Source: Ailanthus altissimus
Taxonomy: Eukaryota; Streptophyta; Magnoliopsida; Sapindales; Simaroubaceae
Direction of reading: 5' to 3'
Length of the DNA stretch: 64,000 bases
Assembly (NCBI GenBank): GCA_946807835.1
Contig: OX327695.1
Span: forward strand, 28,192,501 to 28,256,500
Positions 56,873 through 64,000 of the stretch are shown here, piece after piece (within the stretch, counting starts at the first letter, position 1; every line of letters begins with the position of its first letter). The notes below the pieces were generated by a model, which had not been told where the DNA came from, did no database searches, and was given only the letters and a program-made list of their open reading frames with translations. Both the position numbers and the translations under genes were made by a program.

Positions 56873-59287
56873 TGTGGAAGCATGAAATATACAATAAACA
56901 CAATAAATAAATATATTAATCACATTAATATATTAAAGAGGTTAAGAACTCACCTTAACGTGTAACGTTACACACGTATTTTCTTAGAATTCGTATAGAG
57001 ACCAACTCGTGTGCAGTTCTAGTCACTAACTCAGTGGGCTTGGTGAGCTAGAACAGCAGCCCTATATGCAGCACGAGATTAACTCTTAATCTCCAAAATG
57101 GTCAAGTGTGTGTTTAATATCATTTTCTCCAAAAGGATAAGAAATAAAGAATTTGAAACAATCCACCATGGCTTCAAATGGAACCATAAAGAAAAATAAA
57201 ACAATTTTATTTTTTCCTAATTTTATTTTTTTCTTCTTCTTTTTTCTTTCTTTCTTCTCTTCCTCCATTTCTCTTTCTCTCGGCCAAAACACACTACACA
57301 CGCACACTTTTTCTTTCTCTCTCTCTCTCATTATATATATATATAATATAATAATAATATAATATATTATATAATATAAACAATAATATAATAAAAAAGA
57401 TATTTTGATTATTTAACCATTAAATAATCAAAGTTAGGGGTGGGCAATTTCGAGTTCGGGACGGCGAAATATGTCCCGATCGGGACATATTTCGGGTCGG
57501 AACAAATCCCAACCTAACCTCGGGTCGGGTCGAAAATTCTCAATTTATTTTTTTGAAAAAAAATTGCTTTGAAACAACATAGTTTTTATTCGGGTTCGGG
57601 ACGGACCGAGACAATTCGGGATGGTTTGGGACAATGCGGGACGGTTCAGGAAGTTTGGGGTTCGGGACGGATTCGGGATAATTTGGGACGGTTCGGGTCG
57701 GGACGGTTCGGGTTCGGTGCGGTTCAGGTTCAGGGCGGTTCGGGTTCGGGACGTGTCGGGAATTCTCATTCGGGATAGAATTTTCTGTCCCGAACCCATT
57801 CTTGTTCCCGTCTCGACCCAAAATTTCAGGACGGGTCGGGTTCGGGAATAATGCCCACCCCTAATCAAAGTATGAAATGACCATTTTGGCCCTCATGAAT
57901 AGTTTCCAATTATACCCCCTAGTGGGTCGCACCAAATCTCACACTTAGGTAAACTCAACTAAGGGTCCACAATACGCCACGTGTCATAATACAATTAGTA
58001 AATAACAATTATTAACTAATTATTGTATTTAACATTTAAATACAGACACGCATGTATTTTCGTGGTAGTGCTGAATATTGCTGGATTAAACACTTTAATC
58101 CAACACGCTGCCCCAGTACACAACGAGTAATCTTCATATCACGGGACTCCCTAGGTCCTACGTCCGATTTGTCAAATGGAACTATTCCATGAGTCGGTGA
58201 GCAATGCCCCACGCACACGTCATGGATATACAAATCAGCGCGTTGAACCATGTAAGTTGAGGTTACAACACATACGTATAGTTCTTCCGTCATGATATCC
58301 TGGATGTACGGGGATATAGATTATTACCGTCAAATCTCATAATGCTCATTCATGTCTTATCTCCAGACTAGTATCTCACTGAACAATATGCGCAAACTCT
58401 TTTACCATATTGTTCTACCCTAGTAGAACTCTTTCCTAAGATTAATACTTGTAGCCACAAGATTTTTCGAGATACAGTCTCGAAGCATTTGAATATCGAA
58501 CTCCCTATACGAGCTGACGGAGCCCATATCTATACACACCGGACTCCATAAGCATCGGATCATACCCAACGACACTCAGCGGTCACATCATGAAAGGTCT
58601 GTGACATGCGTGGAACCAATGTATGGTGAATCACTTATAAGCCCACCGTGGCACTTAGGTCAAAGGACCACATATACTACTCAACTAGAGAGGATCCTCC
58701 GTTGACGACTTATATAGAATGTCTATCGGAGGCTCTCGTGAGTCTGTCCTATATGCAGTCCTAACTGGATACCCATATGTCAATACGACCTCCAAGCTCA
58801 CGGTCGGCTAGGAATGACCATCTATACCCTATAGGTACGACATATGCTGATCTATATATAAGGTATCCACCGACAGACCCACATCGGTAGAAATAGATCA
58901 GGGATAATTATTCGAAAATATACTTGCACAACTAGCATTTTTTGGCACCCGATTGCAACTCTTGCAACTATGCAGTTACTAGTATATTCTCAGGTCTATG
59001 TCTCATTACAGACAAAGCTCCAACTCTTGCATATGCTGAGTATTATAACCAGCTAACCCTTAGATGTGCTAACATTTTGCATTTATATCTCTCGGCGTGG
59101 CTAATTGTAGGCCCTTATCTAAACTCCTTTAGATCTGATCTGAACTCTTTCAAATCGTACAATGTCTATAATGTTACATGCATAGTACAATATAAAATAG
59201 TATTAGTGATTTAATGGGAATGTATACTTATATAAATATACAAGTATATGTACATTCAGGGATAGCACGTAAGCACTGACCCTAACA
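56873..59287 (-). mobile_element. Probable solo LTR (2.4 kb) nested in the MULE
   Basis: DUF1985 coding similarity stops near 56810 and resumes near 59530. On the minus strand the insert starts TGTTAGGGTCAGTGCTTACG (59287 downward) and ends ..CATGCTTCCACA at 56873, with TG..CA ends. Flanks AACAT and AATAT are a 5-bp duplication with one mismatch. It contains no coding domain, but has many short palindromes (GTGTAACGTTACAC near 56962). A long LTR from an unidentified retrotransposon is the best reading. Alternatives are a non-autonomous DNA element or a long intron. Confidence 0.6.
57427..57871. mobile_element. hAT-type MITE with perfect 8-bp target duplication
   Basis: The element is 57435-57863 (429 bp). 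ATCAAAGT flanks it at 57427-57434 and 57864-57871. Terminal inverted repeats are TAGGGGTGGGCA and TGCCCACCCCTA. The 8-bp duplication and the TAGGGGTG.. ends are diagnostic of plant hAT elements. The interior is unusually GC-rich and consists mostly of degenerate repeats of a 10-15 bp theme (TTCGGGACGG, GTTCGGGTTCGGG). No transposase. The overlapping open frames on both strands are artefacts of the repeat. Confidence 0.95.
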
Positions 59288-60419
59288 AATATTAAATAGA
59301 CAGTACTTTATAACTCACTTAAGAAAGCTGCATTCCAAAAACTTGAGAAAATAAATGCGAAAGGATTTGTACAGAGTAAGTTTTAGAATTAAAACGTGTA
59401 TGAATTTTCACACGCATTTTTGATACGTCATAATTTTTTTTTTTACTTAACATTTTGATCTTAATTATTTATTTATTTTTGTATAAGCCAAACTTATATT
59501 TTAAAAATGATTATATTAAGTATGAATTTTTGAGGCAATTCCAATGTACGGTGAGGTTTTTGGTATTTACTACAGTGATCGCTTCCCTCGTATTTTGAAT
59601 TGGACGACTCAAGGGACTCCACAGTTCGATGACATTAAGAATACAATATTAGGGAATGATTTGGTATATGTTGAGATTAATGAAAAATATATGTATATAA
59701 CTTTTATTTTGTATTAAATGTAACTTAATTTTATATTTGTAGATTTTTTTGGTACCATGTAAATTAGTATCAAAAGATCATGAGAAGAAAGAGGCACTGG
59801 TGCAAATGGTTAGACATCTAGACATTCCAAGCAAGAGTTATGCTAGGGACTTATCAAATATGTATGATTATGAAAAAAATTAAGAGCAAGTGCCAGAGGG
59901 CCTATATCCATTTTAGCGGCCCTAACGATGATGATATAGATGTAGAGGGGGATGAATATAAATGGACAAACCCACAAATGTCAGTACCAGTGCCTTAAGC
60001 AACAGTATATTACTTATTTACACGATTAACTAAAGAGAAACTTTCAAATATTTATAAATAAGTTATTAACTATGGTTATATTTCTTGTAATCTAAATACA
60101 GTGCATCTTCAGACCATGACGTTACACATCGGATTGAGCAACTGTGGGAGGAGATAATTTAAGGATTTAAGTGTACTGAAGCTGCACTTTTGCAAAGAAT
60201 GGACAAGGATAGGTATGAAATTTTTACAAGGGTTGATCAGCTCCGGATCGATCTTACACAGTAGATGCAGCAGATGATGATGTACTAAAGGCAGTCATGC
60301 TCATTGCCAAACAGTAGGGTAAATTATCTTCACCAAAAACTCTTCATGTATGTTTGTTTGAATTTTCTTTGGTCTATAAAGTTTACTCACAGATGCAAAC
60401 TTATTTTTTATGAATTTAT

Positions 60420-61490
60420 TAATAATCCAAGACTTTACTTATCGATGACCATCGCGCAATCGATCTAATTGGCATACGTGATTTGAATCAATTTTGTGCA
60501 CAATAAAATATTTTCTTGCATCTGTCAACACCGACATAATTGCCATCGGCATCTATCATCATCACATTTTACCTTAAAACGATCTTTTGTCACCTTAAGA
60601 CTTTAAAGCTAAAATTACATTTAAGTGCTAATATACTAATAGCCTGGTAAAGTTCATCTTTGCTATCAAACAACTTTCCTACAAATATATCACCAATTCC
60701 ACTACTCGATATCTTATCTGATATGCTCAAGTCTGATGATGTTATTAGAGATATAAACACAAAGGGGTTTTCAGCTTCAAAAAATCTATTCTTCTAGCTT
60801 CAAAGTTTATGGAGCTCGTTGAAACATAACAATGTATTCCTTCTGGTAAATCATCCCCTTCTAAATTATCAACATTCCTGACATTATTACAGTCCCCTTC
60901 TACATTGTCAACATTTCTAACATCATCATAATCCCCTTCCACATCCCCAATATTTCTAACATCATCACAGTCCCCTTTCACATCCCTAACATTTTCAATA
61001 TCATCACAATCGTAATGTGTATAGGTCAAATCTTCATTAAACGGTATAGAAAAAACATTTTGATACTTATTTGTTATGTTTAAAGGAACCACTGTTAAAA
61101 ATGATGGGGATGTATGACTTACTTTGTTGCTACCGCTAGTTGACATAAAATGAGTATGAATCGATGGGGAGTTTTGATTGAGGGGTTATACATCACTTCA
61201 TAAAAAGGACAGTACGATCTTCTGTTGGCGCTAAAAAAGAATCAAACATCACTGTCATTTTTAATCTCAATAGGTTTTAATTTATACCTCTTTGCATCAA
61301 TTTTGATTTTCAAAGTCACCTTATAATTCACATTGTCGACTCCCAATGTATAACATACTGCATTCAAAATATCTTTAAATTTAATATTTTTAGGAACCGA
61401 AATCCCAAAATTACTATAATCAACATAACTCTCTTCCCCATCACTGAAACTCTCTCACTTTCCTCCAAAACAAATAACAATTATATCATA
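60420..61490 (-). pseudogene. MuDR/MURA-type transposase N-terminus, truncated
   Basis: From about 61490 the minus strand shows the PB1-like N-terminal region of MURA proteins (VICFGGK, YSNFGISVPKNIKFKDILNA, VKIKIDAKRYKLKPIEIKND in patches). A clean 133-codon segment follows at 61146-60745, with an acidic repeat (DCDDVRNIGDVEGDYDDV..., four units of 14 residues). It continues to about 60430 with GDIFVGKLFDSKDELYQAIS and LKCNFSFKVLRS, the start of the MuDR DNA-binding region. The catalytic MULE domain and SWIM finger are absent. Several in-frame stops occur. Confidence 0.75.
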
Positions 61491-61602
61491 TTCCATAGGA
61501 TTTGAAAAAAAAATTATTATAAATAACCCAAAAAAAATTCAGAATAAATAGAAAATATTAAATGAAAAAAATTTAAATAATTTTTAAAATAATAATTTAT
61601 TG

Positions 61603-62221
61603 TAGCGCCACGTGGCAGCATATGATGGCACTACGTGGTGTAAAACAGTGCGGCATCGCGAACAAGGTCCGTGATGCGCAACAAGATACGTACATTATAT
61701 GTATCTTGAGGCCATCTCGGTCAAGACCGAGATGGTCCTGAGATTGTCGAAAACAGATGGCAATGGGTCGCCTACCAGCCGCCATCTAATTTCAGCCAAA
61801 CACACTAAAAATTTATTTTTTCTAATTAGATTTCAACGTTTTTTACACAATTCTAACTCATTTTTCACATTTAATTCATCAATAACATATGTTTCTAACT
61901 TCAAATGTAATTTTTATCTAATTTCTAACGAATATTAAATTTTTTAAAAAGTTTAGAAAAACTTAAAAGAATTGGCTATTTTCTTGATTTAAAGTGGCAA
62001 ATATGTTGGGCAACACTCGATCTACGCAATGGTAACTTAAAAAATGTCCGTCCAACAATATAATTTTTGTTTCGATTGAGAGAAATGAGAGAAAGCTTAT
62101 GTTTTTCATTTGGGGTATAAATGTTCTATTATGAAAAGTTTGGCTAATAAAAAATGGTGGATTATGAGTTAGTTAAAAAAGAATAATTATAAGATTTAAG
62201 GGCTATTTATGAAATTTTTTC
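61603..62221 (-). repeat. Right terminal inverted repeat of the MULE
   Basis: It pairs with 55180-55770. The inner segment carries perfect short palindromes (CCATCTCGGTC..GACCGAGATGG at about 61712-61735) absent from the left arm. Confidence 0.85.
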
Positions 62222-62230
62222 TTATATTAT

Positions 62231-63727
62231 TTTATTTTAGATATTAAAATAATAAATTCTTATCTAAAATGATTAGGATAATATCTAATATTATTTTATC
62301 TGTAATTAAATAATTTTAAATTTATTCAAATTAAATAATTATGAATTAGGCTAACACTTGATTGAGTACAATGAATTTAATCAAATTAAACAGGAGTAAA
62401 AAATAAATAAATTAATTTGTCATAATAAGTTTAATCAAATTAAACTTGGGCTAATTAATATTTTAGATGCAACAATTAACATATAGTCCATTTTAGTGTT
62501 TTTATGAAGCCAGCATAGGGATTTGATGTCCTGATGAACCTACAAAATTAAGCTCTAATAAATTAAATTATTTTATTAAAATCTTTAATCTATATGATTT
62601 TATTTATTAACATTATATTACTCTACTAAAAATATAAAGTTAAACTCTTAATTTTGTAAATAAATTATAAAATAAAAAATTTTCTTTATCCATTTAATAA
62701 TCATTTTATATAGATTAATCATCCACAAATATTTATAATTAGAATGAGGTCAAGTGTCCGTTAACCTCTATAATTATATCTTTATATTTGATCCACATTA
62801 ATCCTTTTTGAACAATTAATTTGTAAAATTCACAAATATATTATTTTCTTTAACTCTTCAAGAAAACTAAATGCTCATTGTATTCAAGACTAAAATCAAT
62901 TATTAAATGAACAACTTATTTAACTTCTTCTCATAATGAATAGATTTCATATCCGTAAAAAATGTTCACAACCATCATTTTGTTAAATCTATAAATTACT
63001 TAGTAACTAATTGAAAATATTTTATAGTCTTTCCATTGTAGATTAATAAACATAACTCAATGAATAAAGTTTATTAATCACTTAGGATTAATATTAATTT
63101 ATATATGATTATATTGTGATAAAATAATTTTATTTATTAACGGAGACTAACATAGAATTAATTTTGTCATGGTCCGTACTATATAACCAACATTATATAA
63201 AGTGTCTTCATTTTTAATGTCAGCATGTAGAATGATTCGAATGAGACCATTGTATACAATATACAAATGGACCACACTTATAATCTATTAAATAAAGTTT
63301 CCATCTTTATTAAAATTAAGGACTAGTTTGGATTATTATATTTAAACTTAAATCTCTTGTATATAACTATTATGTATTAAGTTTAAGGTTATATATAATA
63401 ATCATGAAATTTTATGATATTTGTATAAAAGCAATCAAAATTACAAAACATAAAATTAAATGAATAACCTTTATTATTAACTTTCAGCAGTATCTAAATA
63501 CAAATAATCATGCTTAAAGGGCATACTCCCACCAACAGTAATGCTTGATTGTTTAGTTATTTATAATTTATTTTTTAATTATTTTATTTAATTTAATTCT
63601 GTAAAAATATTTAATAACTTTTAAAATTTATCGCATCCAAATATTTGTTTCAGCGACAAAGCTTGTACACTTCTTGGCCTAAATTAGGGGTTCGAACTTT
63701 AGTAGAGACCAATGAGTTTTCATTCCT
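62231..63727. other. AT-rich intergenic DNA
   Basis: Very AT-rich with no open frame of note. 63515-63535 contains GGGCATACTCCCACCAACAG, reminiscent of retroelement or LTR ends. Near 63650-63710 are weak tRNA-like boxes (CTTCTTGGCCTAAATTAGG, GGGTTCGAACTTTAG), a possible SINE relic. No gene is seen. Confidence 0.45.
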
Positions 63728-64000
63728 AGGCTAGGGAATTATTGTTCCTCCAATTGTTAGTTATCCAATTATTGGCAAGCAATTATTTTAATTCAATTTT
63801 CATTCCTTTAGTTAGTTATCTAGTTATTGGCAGGCAATTATTGTAATTCAATTTTCAATCCTCTAGATATTAGTTATCTAGTAGGCTGTTATTATAATTT
63901 GTTATTTTAGTTTTCATTCCTCCAGTTGTTAGTTATCCAGTTATTGGCATACAGTTATTATAATTTGTTATTTCTATTTTTATTTCTCTAGTTGTTGGTT
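63728..64000 (+). repeat. Tandem repeat of 55-66 bp units running off the window
   Basis: Unit anchors GTTAGTTATC(C/T) occur at 63756, 63811, about 63869 and 63928, with a partial one at 63994. Each unit carries a variant of CAGTTATTGGCAxxCAATTATT, then AATTTTCATTCCTCCAGTTG. Unit length and sequence drift, suggesting an old minisatellite, possibly within an LTR. The right end is beyond the window. Confidence 0.85.

Larger units (their letters stand above)
56280..60330 (+). pseudogene. DUF1985 gene of the MULE, interrupted by a probable solo LTR
   Basis: Part 1 (about 56290-56810): LTENQKAFFR, FLNMPNLTFSSILMQGLLLR, RKRRIRFSRQEFVLITRLK, WDAYFSR, DEDAINFSLFYFVHRVLIP and LVDDFDEFNKYPWDN. The last is the most conserved DUF1985 motif, (L)VDDxxxFNxYPWG. 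Part 2 (after the insert): EAIPMYGEVFGIYYSDRFPR, ILNWTTQGTPQFDDI (59530-59680), then FLVPCKLVSKDHEKKEAL with a likely intron before it, and a coiled-coil-like tail near 60130-60270 (RMDKDRYEIFTRVDQLRIDL). The usual C-terminal Ulp1 peptidase is absent. Frameshifts lie at about 56340-56450. Function is unknown; DUF1985 is found mainly in plant MULE-carried genes. Confidence 0.8.
55171..62230. mobile_element. Mutator-like element (MULE) with long terminal inverted repeats and perfect 9-bp target duplication
   Basis: The element is 55180-62221 (7042 bp). TTATATTAT flanks it at 55171-55179 and 62222-62230. Its ends GAAAAAAATTTATAAATAGC (left) and GAAAAAATTTCATAAATAGC (right, read inward) match. 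Similarity of the inverted arms continues with indels for about 590 bp (55180-55770 and 61603-62221), including GC-rich inner parts with GCCACGTAGTGC. Inside, a DUF1985 gene on the plus strand and a MuDR/MURA-type N-terminus on the minus strand face each other. DUF1985 modules with MULEs are known from the Kaonashi (ULP1-carrying) type; a C48 peptidase domain is not visible here. Both genes are broken. Confidence 0.92.

Noticed and set aside
57540..57868. Four overlapping frames on both strands rich in Arg/Pro/Gly
   Set aside because: They are translations of the CGGG-type repeat inside the hAT MITE; repeat periodicity removes stops in several frames.
58036..59214. Frames of 85 and 90 codons within the probable solo LTR
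   Set aside because: No recognisable domain, and they sit in sequence that behaves as an insertion between two DUF1985 exons.

Overview
This is nuclear DNA of a eudicot plant. It is AT-rich, with long A/T runs, intron-bearing plant-specific genes, and many layers of nested plant transposable elements. No bacterial, organellar or CRISPR-like features are visible. The species cannot be told from the sequence alone.

Host genes are few, and all lie on the minus strand. There are two FCS-like zinc finger (FLZ) genes, each of two exons with the intron at the same point inside the zinc finger (7131-8139 and 42780-43520). One short serine-rich protein gene ends in the plant motif ASRGNWWxGSLYY (23272-24012). 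One broken gene belongs to the D14/KAI2 alpha/beta-hydrolase (strigolactone/karrikin receptor) family (39119-40075). The two FLZ genes share a conserved upstream block of about 350 bp. Parts of that block recur at 25.1-25.9 kb (inverted) and 40.4-41.1 kb, so the region appears to have grown by repeated local duplication.

Layout. 0-4.85 kb: decayed Copia element, plus strand. 4.86-6.4 kb: LINE fragment, minus strand. 7.1-8.6 kb: FLZ gene 1 and promoter. 8.73-18.83 kb: an older Copia element (minus) split by a complete younger Copia element (8911-14041, 5-bp target duplication) and also carrying a LINE (17.3-18.2 kb, 18-bp target duplication) and a SINE-like insert in its LTR. 18.8-23.2 kb: AT-rich, with old repeats. 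23.3-24.0 kb: serine-rich gene. 25-30.6 kb: duplicated blocks, a 620-bp repeat, a fold-back element and a GC-richer transcript-like region. 32.5-35.1 kb: two solo LTRs made tandem by a roughly 1246-bp duplication. 36.3-39.0 kb: two terminal-inverted-repeat elements. 39.1-40.1 kb: hydrolase pseudogene. 42.8-44.0 kb: FLZ gene 2 and promoter. 44.4-45.3 and 50.0-51.0 kb: two more copies of the solo LTR family. 49.1-52.4 kb: a small LTR element without pol. 55.18-62.22 kb: a Mutator-like element with long terminal inverted repeats and a perfect 9-bp target duplication. It carries a DUF1985 gene and a MURA-type transposase N-terminus pointing at each other, and contains a probable solo LTR that in turn contains a hAT-type MITE. 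63.7 kb to the end: tandem repeats running off the window.

The genes do not form a pathway. FLZ proteins are usually small SnRK1-binding regulators, the serine-rich protein is of unclear function, and nearly everything else is transposon wreckage. The most informative signals are nested insertions that can be ordered in time by their target duplications, the multi-copy FLZ promoter block, and a 620-bp mobile-looking block whose probable unoccupied site also lies in this window.
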